Source of the DNA: CAZEHJ01 sp964512485
GTDB taxonomy: Bacteria; Bacteroidota; Rhodothermia; Rhodothermales; UBA10348
Direction of reading: 5' to 3'
Assembly (NCBI GenBank): GCA_964512485.1
Contig: CAZEHJ010000057.1
Span: forward strand, 1 to 25,068
Length of the DNA stretch: 25,068 nt
Positions within the stretch are counted from its first letter, which is position 1. Every line of letters begins with the position of its first letter. A model generated the notes under the pieces. The model searched no databases, was not told where the DNA came from, and was given only the letters and a program-made list of their open reading frames with translations. Shown in pieces: positions 14,094 through 23,353 of the stretch. Made by a program: the position numbers and the translations under genes.

Positions 14094-17080
14094 TGCCTCT
14101 GGACTACAAGGACATTCTCGACGCGGTGACCCCTGATGGGGGCTCCGATGCCCTCGCGGCGATCGGCGGGATCGCGGGCGCCCTCGGTGCTGGCGGCCCC
14201 CAGGCGATGTCGGCGTTCGCAAACAAGCTGGCCGACGCGAACCAACTCTCGGTTGGCCGGGCCTGGGATGCGTACCAGCGTGGCCAACAGGAAGCATTCC
14301 AGCAGCGGCGGGACGACGCGGCTGAGGCGCACGACTTCGCCCGCCAGAAGCAGCAGCACGAGTTCAGGTTGGAGGAGCTGAAGCAGGAACACGCGCTGAG
14401 GGAGGGTCTCGTAACCTCGGACACGAAGGCTCGGCTTCTTGCCGCGTACAACAGCGACGGCGGCGCTACCGGAGAGACAAGAAAGGCTTTAGTGGGTATG
14501 GTCCCAGCCGCCCTTCAGGCGGAGGCCCGGAAACTACGCGGCCCCGATCTGGTCGACTTCGTTCACACCCATGTCGGATCGGCGGCACTCGGCCTAGTAG
14601 ATACTGGAGCCGTTGTGGGTAGGCAGGCCAAGATAAGGCACGACGCGAGCGCGGCTGGCCTAGACCCTAGCCTGTCCGATGAGGCTGCGGCGGCGGGCCT
14701 TCAGAAACTTGTTCGGGGCGAACAGGTGCTAGGCGAGTTGCAGGGGCGGGCCGATCGTTTCGCCATGCAGTCCGGGGCAGCTAATAAACAGGACCCTACT
14801 GAGCGCCCCTCGGCACTAGAGGATCTCCGACCCACGCTGACTACCCTCCAAGGAGATATTGACGCCTTTCGGCTAAGGTATAGTGATGAGATCGGAGAGG
14901 GAAGCGAATTCGGTGGCCAGTTGAGGGCCGGTGCTGGAACCCTCTCGCAGGTAATCGGCTCCGAAAGCACGCTGTTCCGCGAGCGTTTCCAGCGTGCCGA
15001 GCAGGGCGCGGCCAGAGATCACGACTGGCAGGCGGACCCCCGAACATTCTCAGGCTTTGAGCGTGACGAAGAGGGCAACCTTACGCGGTTTGTCGAGTCG
15101 GGCGAGTGGAACGACATGCGCCACCAACTCTCTACGAATGCCGGAGTTGTCCGTTTAGACGGCGTACTAGGTGTTCTAGCTGCTATGCGCGACGACCCCG
15201 ATATGCTTGCCGAGGTTGGACTGGGGGGCGAGACTCTGGCCGCCGCCAATGACCATCTTGCTCAGACGGAGGAGGGGGCTTCGTACTCGGCCCTACAGCG
15301 AATCGAAAGTATGCGGAACCTCCGAGGTAACGGAGATGACGCGGCGTTCGAGGATGAGGCCCACAAGTTTCAGCGTCTCGCGCAAGTGGACCCTGAAGAG
15401 TTGAAACTCAAGCGTAAGCGTGTGATCTCTAGGCGTGAGGCTTCAGCAGCAGCCGACGCCGCGTTCCAGGGACTTGTACTTCCTGGGAGGCAGTTCGAGG
15501 ACTTCGGGTGGTCCGACGAGCAGCGGGAGGAGGTAGCGAGGCTTAGTCTCAGGCAGGGGGCAGACGGCCCTGAGTTCAGTCCTGAGCAGTTCTATAAGCA
15601 GAAGATTGTAGTGAGTTCCGTTGCGGACAGCCTGCTGAGCCGACACTTCACTGGCCCCGGACAAGAGCTGGATCTGAAAGACATAAGGGGTATCGCACTG
15701 ACCCAGCTAACGAACCAGAAGAAGCGTTGGCCAGGACCAGACGGAGAGGCATTCGCGGGCAGCGTCGAGACTGCGCTGGCGGAGCAGATCGCTACGCTCA
15801 ACCCTGAGACCTTCCGAATGGAGTCTGCGGAGGCAGAGGAGTTCTTTGAGTACCCCCGCCTACCTCTACTGTCTGAGGACGACCCCTTTGCTGCGAGGGT
15901 AGAGGAGACTCGTGGGCGGGCTATCTTAGCCGGGGCCACACAGCAGATCGGAACTTCTGCGCTGGTCGAACTCGGCGGCGACACGGGCTCAATACACCTG
16001 AAGAACATCTTGGACGTCTACTCCGATGTGCCCGAGGCACAAAAGGGCGTCGTACCCGGACGATCGAATATGTGGGACCTGATCACCCCGATCTACCGTC
16101 TCCCACCTAAGAGGGTGGCACAGCTATCGCCTATGCATCAGGCGGTCTACAGGCTCCTACACTCTGCCCCTGAGACGGGCGTAACGGGCTTCCTAACCAA
16201 TCGACCCTCTACACGGATCATGTCCCAGCTGACTTCGGCGGAAGGGTTCTCGGTGGCCAATCTTGTCCCCGAGCCGCAGGGGGACCCCAATGATATCTCA
16301 CCTAACGTGGACACGATTGCTGAGAGTCGCCGACGCATCGACGCTGCCCGTGTGAGCGTGGGCTCCGATGCCCGACACATAGGTCGTGTTATGGACGTCA
16401 CTCCCGGGTCCGGGGTCGACCTAGCTGTGATCGACAACGCCGCGATCGAGGCGAAGGTAGCCCGACTAGACTACGACACGGCGGTACTCAAGGCGATGGA
16501 CGCTACGCGAGGTAGTACCGCCCTGAGGAACAACATCTTCAAGCCGCTGACGCTGCCCTTCCTATCCGACCCGGACTCCCGAGAGACCTTCAGTCCGGTA
16601 TCGGGGCCGAAGCAGCTGGGGGAGCGCATCGACACCTTGGCCCCGCTACTGCTCAAACAGGATGAGTTCGGTTCCTCTATGTCTGGGTTTGTGATCGACA
16701 CGGCTGAGATCAAGAAACAGCCTACTATGGCCGGTGCGCTAACAGCTCTCCAGAAGATCCTACAGGATATTGCCGCACCTATCCAGGCGCACGGGCAGGC
16801 CCCCATACAGAGTACGTTGGACCAGCGTGCCCTTCAGTCTAAGCTCACGCTTCAGGAGGCCAGCGCATACATCGAGGACATCTTTATCCTCTCGCGCACG
16901 CCCGGTCTGGCGGAGTGGCGGAGTGGCCAGGGCCATCCAGAGATAGCCGCCATGCTAGGTACTGAGTTCGACACCCTCCCGGTTAGCACGCCCGACGACT
17001 TGGTACTCAAGGCTGCTGTACTCATGGGAGCAATAACCGACACCGAGGCGCTTCGGGCGCGAAACGCGGGACGCAACTAG
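14093..17080 (+). CDS. Probable internal virion protein, gp15-like
   Basis: A 995-residue protein in the slot of T7 gp15, the periplasmic part of the ejection conduit. Residues about 13-45 are Gly/Ala-rich, residues 60-108 are a Gln/Glu/His-rich coiled coil, and the remainder is mainly helical and charged without transmembrane segments or a recognisable enzyme motif. No cysteine is present. The start overlaps the preceding stop as TAATG, with GGAGA nine bases upstream. From roughly 14460 on, codon choice differs from neighbouring genes: CTA, TTA, AGG, GTA and ATA codons are frequent where neighbours use CTG, CTC, CGC and GTC. That suggests a separate origin or recombination for most of the gene. 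A large structural protein of another kind remains possible. Confidence 0.58.
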   Translation: MPLDYKDILDAVTPDGGSDALAAIGGIAGALGAGGPQAMSAFANKLADANQLSVGRAWDAYQRGQQEAFQQRRDDAAEAHDFARQKQQHEFRLEELKQEHALREGLVTSDTKARLLAAYNSDGGATGETRKALVGMVPAALQAEARKLRGPDLVDFVHTHVGSAALGLVDTGAVVGRQAKIRHDASAAGLDPSLSDEAAAAGLQKLVRGEQVLGELQGRADRFAMQSGAANKQDPTERPSALEDLRPTLTTLQGDIDAFRLRYSDEIGEGSEFGGQLRAGAGTLSQVIGSESTLFRERFQRAEQGAARDHDWQADPRTFSGFERDEEGNLTRFVESGEWNDMRHQLSTNAGVVRLDGVLGVLAAMRDDPDMLAEVGLGGETLAAANDHLAQTEEGASYSALQRIESMRNLRGNGDDAAFEDEAHKFQRLAQVDPEELKLKRKRVISRREASAAADAAFQGLVLPGRQFEDFGWSDEQREEVARLSLRQGADGPEFSPEQFYKQKIVVSSVADSLLSRHFTGPGQELDLKDIRGIALTQLTNQKKRWPGPDGEAFAGSVETALAEQIATLNPETFRMESAEAEEFFEYPRLPLLSEDDPFAARVEETRGRAILAGATQQIGTSALVELGGDTGSIHLKNILDVYSDVPEAQKGVVPGRSNMWDLITPIYRLPPKRVAQLSPMHQAVYRLLHSAPETGVTGFLTNRPSTRIMSQLTSAEGFSVANLVPEPQGDPNDISPNVDTIAESRRRIDAARVSVGSDARHIGRVMDVTPGSGVDLAVIDNAAIEAKVARLDYDTAVLKAMDATRGSTALRNNIFKPLTLPFLSDPDSRETFSPVSGPKQLGERIDTLAPLLLKQDEFGSSMSGFVIDTAEIKKQPTMAGALTALQKILQDIAAPIQAHGQAPIQSTLDQRALQSKLTLQEASAYIEDIFILSRTPGLAEWRSGQGHPEIAAMLGTEFDTLPVSTPDDLVLKAAVLMGAITDTEALRARNAGRN

Positions 17081-17082
17081 GT

Positions 17083-20000
17083 ATGGCGGCCCAGCAAGCA
17101 GGCTGGATTGATCGGGTCTTCAACTCGACGATCGCACTTCCTCAGCAAGTCCTGTGGCGGATCATCCGTGCCATGAAGGACGAGGACATCGACCTGTTCA
17201 GTGAGAAGGGCCTCCTCGACGCGGCGAACATTCCTCTGCTCGGGGTCCTCGACGATCACAAAGAGGACGTCATGCCCGACTACATGGCGAAGGCGATGGG
17301 CATGGACCCGGGCCTGGGCCAAGAGCTGTTCGCGGCGATCGCCTCCGACCCGCTGACCTACCTGACCGGAGGGCTCAGCGCGACCGGAAAGGTTGCGAAG
17401 GCCGCCAACGGGACGAAGATGCTAAAGTCCCCCGTAGTCGAGCAGGCAATGAAGGCTGCTGGAGCCAGCTTCGACAGTGTGAGCCTCTCGGCCTACGACG
17501 ACATTCTGCGCGACGCCTCGGGCCGACTCGCCGGACACTCCGACGAGGCTTCCCGACACGCTGCTCAGGGTATCGCCGACACCCGCCGTGGACTGGCCGG
17601 GCTGACCGACGCACAGAAGGAGGGGAACCTAGCCGAGCTGCTCAAGCAGACGGGCGACCGGCAGATTGCGATTGGTGTCCCCGGGCTCTACAAACTGGGC
17701 GCAAAGATCGACGTATTCCAAGGTCACCGCAGCTGGTGGTCCGCGTTCACTGCTGCTCCCGAGGCCCTCAGCAAGACAACGATTGCCGCATGGGCAACTC
17801 AGAGTGTCGCTGGCGTCCCCTGGATCGCTCAGGGGCTCTCGAAGTTGACTGCCCCGGCTCGACAATTCGCTGGCGGAATCAAGTACGGGACTGAGGCTAG
17901 GGCCGCGATCGGCGAGGCTGCGACCGAAATCTCCGACGAGGCTTTGGCCCGGATCGAATCTGTTCAGAACCCTGACTCTGCTCTGGCACTCAATCAGGTC
18001 GACAAGCAAGGCGTCGAGAAGGTCGTCGAGCGATTCGACAAACTACAGGACGAGGGCCTCACCCCCTCCGAGGCATTCAGCCGACTGTTCGGCGCACGGA
18101 AGTTTGGCCCACAGGCTGAGTCCGTCGACGACCTCTGGAAGCGGGTCTCAGGCGAGGACACGTTCTCTCTGAGCGACTCTCCGATGGACGCGTCCGATCG
18201 ACTCACCTCTGTCCTAGAGCGCCGACTCGATGACGTTCAGGCGGCCTCCGAGCGAATGGCTCGCGGCGACCTGACCACGAAGATGGAGTGGACTGAGGTT
18301 GGGCGGAAGTACCGCGAACTGGCCGACGAGCGGCTGGAAATGAAGGGCCTTGGCAACTTCGTCTCCGACCTGTCCTTCAGGGCTGGCAAGGGGCTACGGG
18401 AGATGCACAACCGGGTCTTCCGATCGGGCACGACGAGCGACCAGCTCACCGAGTCGATGCATCAGTTCGAGTCGGACAAGGGGCGAAGCGAGGCGTTCGT
18501 CGGCGCGGTCACGACAGTCATGTCCGAGAAGATTGGGGAGGCGCTCAAGGCGATGCCTGGGATGGACGACGCCTCGTTCAACCATCTGATCAGGAACTAT
18601 CTCGAAGCCACGACCAGCGAGTCCGAGCTGATTGCCTCTCTCCAGCTTGAGAAGATCAACCCGACGAATGCACGGGCTGGGCTCAGGGCGAAGCGCCGCT
18701 TCCTGGACCGCCATCAACAGGCGATGAAGGCTCTTGAGGTCGGACTGACCGCGAGCGGGGTGACCGACGAGGTTAGGAAGTCGATCGGACAGATCATGCG
18801 CTCGGAGGTCTTCGACGCGCTCCCGCTCTACGACGATCAGGCTCTCTCAAAGGTCTTCGACGACGTTCGACGGGTCACCCATGTTCCCGAGTTCACTCCT
18901 GCTCAGACGCGACGGATGGGCTGGGCGCACAACGAGCATCGGCTGACCGGCACCACTTTGCATGGACAGCAGGTAGGCGCACTCTCCGACGGCGAACTTC
19001 GGACCGCGCTGTCCGAGATCGACGAGAGGGCCTCTAGGCCCTGGAAGACGCACGAGGTCGACGCGCTGGTCAGGCGCAACAAAGCTACGTCGGCGTTCAT
19101 CGAGAAGCACGGCCTCCAGCCGAGCGAACTGACCGAACTGATCAAGCGCAAAGGAAAGGGCGGGACCCGCCGCCTGTCCCGAGCGGTTGATACCCCTGTT
19201 CCGATGTGGCGCGTCAGGCGCAAGAATAATTGGGGACTGGTCGAGGCTAACAAGGCCGCCGACGATTTCGGGTTCCGGGTCGATCCTGTTTTTGTGGACG
19301 GGGAGATCCGAGGCTACCGCCCGGTCCCGACCGCGATCTCTGAGAAGACGGCGCTCCGAAGCTGGGGCTTCGTTGGCCAGGAGTTCGAGACGGTCGATCA
19401 GGCGATGCGCGCTCTGCGTGAGTTCATTCAGGAGGCCACCCCTCGAACGGGCCGAGGCAAGGTCACCGACTGGGCCCAGAAGTACGCCCGAAAGGTCAAG
19501 GGCAAGAAGCAGATCGAGGTCCCCGCGACCGAACTCGACGAACTGAAGGCTGGGCTGACCGCCGACGACCTTACTGTTCTGGAGGGTAAGGGCACCCGAT
19601 TCAGTAACGAACTACTCGAAGGGCACGGAAAGAAGCCTTCCGAGTTCACGGGTACTGCACTCGACCGCTACCGAATCCAGACTGCCCTTAGCCGGAGGGG
19701 CCAATCGTTCCGTAAGGGTTTGACCGAGGCTGACGGAGCCTACGACGTCGCCAACGTCCCTGAGATGAAGCCGGTTCAGGCGGGGCCGCGCCCGATCTCC
19801 GAGGAAGAGATCATCCTAGAGAAGTTCGGGAAGGAGGGCGGCGGGCTTGCGACTGACTCGGCCCAACTCTCTGGCTGGGCTCGGAGCTACGCGACCGCGA
19901 AGATGCGTGTGGCCGAGTTGGACGACTTCTTCCGTGTTCAGGACAAGATCGGGGCCAGCGACTACATCCCCGAAGAGTTACTGAACGGGGTGAACGACGC

Positions 20001-22731
20001 GATGCTTTCGCTGAACTCGGTCATGGACGACATGGTCCTGAACCATCTGCCGAAGGAGGCCCGACAGCTAATGGACTTCGTGCGCCAGCAGCAGGGGATG
20101 ATCTTCGAGGGCGCACGGAAATCGGGCGTCTGGACAGTCGGCTCCCCGGTCGGCTACCTCGGGCGCTACATGACCCAGCACGCCAGGAAGCAGGTCGCTC
20201 AGGTTGTCGGCGAGATGGACGCGGCTGACTCCGGCATCCTTAAGCGGATCGGCCTGAAGATCCCCTCGCGGTTCGCCCGATCGGCGGACACAATGACGAT
20301 CGACGACCTGAACGAGATCCACACTTGGCTCAGGGAGACCGATCGGATCGGCCCCAACGTGAACAAGTGGGCCGGACAGTTAGAGTCAATTATGGAGCGC
20401 GAGGGCCTTGTCCTGCGCGGCTTCGCAAAGTCTCTGCCCTGGTCGAGCGAGCGAATCAGTGGCGACCCGTTCGCCTCCTTGATCATGCGCCTCGGGCAGG
20501 CTCAACAGGACGAGTCGATCGAGAAGTTCATCGGGACCGTTCTGGCCGAGGGGACCGGGACGAACGGCCAATCGAACATCATGGGCGGAAAGGTCGTCGG
20601 CGTCCTCGACGACAAGGGCCGAAACATGACCCGGGAGTTCCAGACCCCGACGGTCACCGAGAGTAAACTTCCTGTCCAGGGGCCGCGTAGGAAGGCCGTC
20701 AGTAAACTCCGACGCCCTGAGCTGATTGAGGAGGGCCGTGCCCTAGGTATTCCCGAGGACGTCCTCGAACAGACTAATCCTGTCCTAGTTGAGCAGATCA
20801 GGAAGGCTCGTGAGGCTCTAGGTCCCGAGGCTACGCCTACCATTCGGAGGGTCGGCGAGACCGAGCGGACTCTCGAAGTCAGCCCGAAATTCATTGTTCT
20901 GGAGACCGATCAGGGTAAGCGGCACATCATCCCTGCCCGCGAGGCTGAGGGCAACGGCTTCGGCTGGATGGACCTGGGCGACGTCGGCGACGCGGCTGAG
21001 CTGGGCTACCAGCCGACCGCCGCCCGCTCCTTCGTGAACAAGACACTGACCGCCAAGGCCGAATCATCCTTCACCCGTGGCGGGCTGAGCGACAATCAGG
21101 TCAGAGAGATGATCGGGAAGAACGTCCTGTACGGGGCAGAGAATGTTGTCGTGGGAGCGGCTAAGTCGGTCGGCCAGTCGCTCCAGATTTCCAGCACCTT
21201 CATGCGGAACTTCGACAACGTGAACTACATGATCAAGTCCTTCCAGACGGTCATGCGGGTCCCGTTCCACGTCGCGAACGCCGCCTCCGGCGTGTTCCAG
21301 GCGAACCTTGCTGGGGTCAGCCCGAAGAACCTCGCGGCCTCCTACGTCGACGCTTTCCGTTTTTTCTGGGGAAAGACCGACTTCATCGAGCGGTCCGACA
21401 TGATTGTGGACACGCTCGGGGTCCCCGGCTGGTCGCACGGGAGTTGGACGATCGCGCCCCACAACGACATCATGCAGTTCGCCGAGCGGATGGGAGGCAG
21501 CCTGGCGGGCGTTCCCGAAGAGTCGATCCGTGCGGTCGGCCTCGACCGGCACGCCGACGACTTCCTCGATCTGGGCGGCGGACGTCAGGTCCACATGAAG
21601 GAACTGTTCCGGGTCATGGGACAGGAGCATGTTTTCTCCTCGATGGCCTCCAGCCTGACCCGTGGCAGCCGAACGATCGGCGAGCAGATTTTCAGGCTCA
21701 AGTTTGCACAGTTAGACCCGGACATGGTTTCCAGGATGGGCCACACCCGTCTGGCTCAGGCGCTCAAGAAGATGCACCGGAACCTGGGCGGCGGAAAGGG
21801 CGGACAGCTCAGAGAGACCTCCGAGGGAATCAACCGGACCGCAACGATGGTTGGCCTTGTTCGAGAGGGGCACACGTTGGAAACGGCGGCGCAGATGACG
21901 AAGGCGGCGCACGTTCCCTACGAGCGGCTGACCCCGATCGAGCGCAACTACATGAAGCGTGCGCTCCTGTACTACACCTTCCCGCGTCACTACGCGCCGT
22001 TCGCGTGGTCGAAGTTCATGGAGAACCCGCAGAAGCTCGCGGAGATGACCCAGCTGATCAAGTCCCAGCGGATGATCACGACTGAGGAGGGTTCACCCGC
22101 GCTCAAGCTGGGCGACTACCGGGTCAACGTGGGCCGCCTGAACGCAAACCTGGAGGCGGCGCTGATGGTTGGCGCGTTCGCAGACATTTTTGCCCAGCCG
22201 ATGCGGGCCGCCCAGCTCGGAGGCGAGGGCACCTACCCCTACGACCCGAATGTGATGACCCGGCAGCTGAGCGCGATGGGCCTCGACGGCCTCGGCGGCG
22301 TCGCCGGGCTTGTCCTCGGCGCTGACCGCCTGCTCCCGCAGGGCGCCCGCTCGGCGGCCCGGCCCTTCAACTCCTGGGATCAGGCCCGCTCGACGATCTG
22401 GCCAATCAAGCTCGCGTTCCTTGGTTTGGACAAGCTCGGGTTCGAGGGCGGCTCTCTGAGCAGAGAGGAGCAGTCCCCCTTCGTGGACTTCACCCCGATG
22501 GAGAGGCGAATCACCGACTCCGACTTCGGGCTCGGGGTCAGGAAGGTCCGTCCTCAGGCTGAGCTGCGCCACGCGCTCTACCAGTACAAGCAGCACCTTC
22601 GTCAGCTGAAGATGTTGGCCGCCGCCACAACGGACAGAGAGAAACAGGAGAGGTATCGCCGAAACGCGGCGACCCTAGCAGAGTCCCTCAAAGGAATGGC
22701 GACCGCCGCCTACAGTCAGGAGTTCAAATAG
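17083..22731 (+). CDS. Giant internal virion (ejection) protein, gp16-like
   Basis: An 1882-residue, mostly helical protein in the position of T7 gp16, the large ejected protein that spans the envelope and helps pull DNA in. Apolar or amphipathic segments lie at about residues 216-255 (SWWSAFTAAPEAL onward) and 1689-1710 (AALMVGAFADIFAQP). Near residue 1626 the sequence ALLYYTFPRHYAPFAWSKF resembles a conserved aromatic segment seen in very large phage virion or polyvalent proteins. Residues about 1206-1245 (KLRRPELIEEGRALGIP) look like a small HeH/SAP-type helical DNA-binding module and differ in codon use from their surroundings. I see no lytic transglycosylase or lysozyme motif and no cysteine. 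It starts two bases after the previous stop. An injected protein with extra host-modifying functions is an alternative. Confidence 0.62.
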   Translation: MAAQQAGWIDRVFNSTIALPQQVLWRIIRAMKDEDIDLFSEKGLLDAANIPLLGVLDDHKEDVMPDYMAKAMGMDPGLGQELFAAIASDPLTYLTGGLSATGKVAKAANGTKMLKSPVVEQAMKAAGASFDSVSLSAYDDILRDASGRLAGHSDEASRHAAQGIADTRRGLAGLTDAQKEGNLAELLKQTGDRQIAIGVPGLYKLGAKIDVFQGHRSWWSAFTAAPEALSKTTIAAWATQSVAGVPWIAQGLSKLTAPARQFAGGIKYGTEARAAIGEAATEISDEALARIESVQNPDSALALNQVDKQGVEKVVERFDKLQDEGLTPSEAFSRLFGARKFGPQAESVDDLWKRVSGEDTFSLSDSPMDASDRLTSVLERRLDDVQAASERMARGDLTTKMEWTEVGRKYRELADERLEMKGLGNFVSDLSFRAGKGLREMHNRVFRSGTTSDQLTESMHQFESDKGRSEAFVGAVTTVMSEKIGEALKAMPGMDDASFNHLIRNYLEATTSESELIASLQLEKINPTNARAGLRAKRRFLDRHQQAMKALEVGLTASGVTDEVRKSIGQIMRSEVFDALPLYDDQALSKVFDDVRRVTHVPEFTPAQTRRMGWAHNEHRLTGTTLHGQQVGALSDGELRTALSEIDERASRPWKTHEVDALVRRNKATSAFIEKHGLQPSELTELIKRKGKGGTRRLSRAVDTPVPMWRVRRKNNWGLVEANKAADDFGFRVDPVFVDGEIRGYRPVPTAISEKTALRSWGFVGQEFETVDQAMRALREFIQEATPRTGRGKVTDWAQKYARKVKGKKQIEVPATELDELKAGLTADDLTVLEGKGTRFSNELLEGHGKKPSEFTGTALDRYRIQTALSRRGQSFRKGLTEADGAYDVANVPEMKPVQAGPRPISEEEIILEKFGKEGGGLATDSAQLSGWARSYATAKMRVAELDDFFRVQDKIGASDYIPEELLNGVNDAMLSLNSVMDDMVLNHLPKEARQLMDFVRQQQGMIFEGARKSGVWTVGSPVGYLGRYMTQHARKQVAQVVGEMDAADSGILKRIGLKIPSRFARSADTMTIDDLNEIHTWLRETDRIGPNVNKWAGQLESIMEREGLVLRGFAKSLPWSSERISGDPFASLIMRLGQAQQDESIEKFIGTVLAEGTGTNGQSNIMGGKVVGVLDDKGRNMTREFQTPTVTESKLPVQGPRRKAVSKLRRPELIEEGRALGIPEDVLEQTNPVLVEQIRKAREALGPEATPTIRRVGETERTLEVSPKFIVLETDQGKRHIIPAREAEGNGFGWMDLGDVGDAAELGYQPTAARSFVNKTLTAKAESSFTRGGLSDNQVREMIGKNVLYGAENVVVGAAKSVGQSLQISSTFMRNFDNVNYMIKSFQTVMRVPFHVANAASGVFQANLAGVSPKNLAASYVDAFRFFWGKTDFIERSDMIVDTLGVPGWSHGSWTIAPHNDIMQFAERMGGSLAGVPEESIRAVGLDRHADDFLDLGGGRQVHMKELFRVMGQEHVFSSMASSLTRGSRTIGEQIFRLKFAQLDPDMVSRMGHTRLAQALKKMHRNLGGGKGGQLRETSEGINRTATMVGLVREGHTLETAAQMTKAAHVPYERLTPIERNYMKRALLYYTFPRHYAPFAWSKFMENPQKLAEMTQLIKSQRMITTEEGSPALKLGDYRVNVGRLNANLEAALMVGAFADIFAQPMRAAQLGGEGTYPYDPNVMTRQLSAMGLDGLGGVAGLVLGADRLLPQGARSAARPFNSWDQARSTIWPIKLAFLGLDKLGFEGGSLSREEQSPFVDFTPMERRITDSDFGLGVRKVRPQAELRHALYQYKQHLRQLKMLAAATTDREKQERYRRNAATLAESLKGMATAAYSQEFK
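22718..22722 (+). promoter_or_regulatory. Ribosome binding site of 65-residue membrane gene
   Basis: AGGAG lies eight bases before the GTG at 22731, supporting that start even though the codon overlaps the previous TAG by one base. Confidence 0.65.
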
Positions 22732-22928
22732 TGCCCAAAATTACGGAAGATCGCCTCTTTACCCTTGTGAGCCGGGCGCTACTTGCCCTTACAATGTTCT
22801 TGCTGACGATGCTCTGGACAAGGGTGACCGACTTGGACGACGCCAACAAAGCCAGAGACCGCGATCTGGCTGTGTACTTCCTAGAGATCGAGCATCGCAT
22901 GACCGTACTGGAGACCAAGCAGAAATGA
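22731..22928 (+). CDS. Small one-helix membrane protein, holin or spanin candidate
   Basis: A 65-residue protein starting with GTG. Residues 15-32 (RALLALTMFLLTMLWTRV) form one transmembrane helix, preceded by a short charged N-terminus and followed by a charged coiled-coil-like tail (34-62). The size is close to T7 gp17.5-type class II holins. The topology, cytoplasmic N-terminus with a helical tail outside, would also suit a short inner-membrane spanin paired with the lipoprotein encoded next. The next gene overlaps by four bases (ATGA), so the two are made together. The GTG overlaps the TAG of the ejection gene by one base. Function is inferred from topology and position; no family motif is visible. 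Confidence 0.5.
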   Translation: MPKITEDRLFTLVSRALLALTMFLLTMLWTRVTDLDDANKARDRDLAVYFLEIEHRMTVLETKQK

Positions 22929-23353
22929 AGCGTACAGTCCTCCCCCTTCTCATCCTCCTGTGCGTGACCTCCTGCGCCGCCGTCGCCCGGGTTGGCTCTG
23001 CCTCCCTGGGCGCGGCGGTTGGTTCCTACCTCGGCCCAGGCGGGGCCGCTGCGGGCGCTGCCAGCGGACTGATGATCGCCGAGACCACGATCGAAAAGCC
23101 TGACGAGGCTCCAACCACCGCCTGGGGGATCTTCGGAGACCTCCTGGACAAGCTCGGGCACCTAGCCTGGGGCCTCGCAATCCTCACACTTTTGCTCTGG
23201 TGGTCCCCCTCCCCCTCGGCCCTGTTCAAGAAGCTGAAAGGCTGGTTCACTGCTCAGGTGGATCAAGACACCCTTCCCTACGACGAGCCGCCTCTTCCTA
23301 GAGACGACCTCGACGATCAACGCCCTGTAGGTTTCCGTGCGAACAAGCCCTAA
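22925..23353 (+). CDS. Lipoprotein with glycine zipper and second membrane helix
   Basis: A 142-residue protein. Residues 1-17 form a lipoprotein signal with lipobox VTSC and C17 as the lipidated residue. Residues about 24-50 are a Gly/Ala-rich zipper (GAAVGSYLGPGGAAAGAASG) like those of pore- or membrane-associated proteins. A transmembrane helix follows at 77-93 (LGHLAWGLAILTLLLWW), then a basic patch and an acidic, proline-rich tail. The gene overlaps the 65-residue membrane gene as ATGA. Together they may form a lysis pair (holin plus spanin-like lipoprotein), but a lipoprotein with an additional transmembrane helix is not a standard outer-membrane spanin. It could instead act in superinfection exclusion or be a holin. 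I do not recognise the family. Confidence 0.5.
   Translation: MKRTVLPLLILLCVTSCAAVARVGSASLGAAVGSYLGPGGAAAGAASGLMIAETTIEKPDEAPTTAWGIFGDLLDKLGHLAWGLAILTLLLWWSPSPSALFKKLKGWFTAQVDQDTLPYDEPPLPRDDLDDQRPVGFRANKP

Noticed and set aside
17083..22731. Lytic transglycosylase or lysozyme domain in the giant ejection protein
   Set aside because: I looked for a Glu-Ser...Gly-Leu-Met-Gln type active site and found none, so no peptidoglycan-degrading function is claimed.
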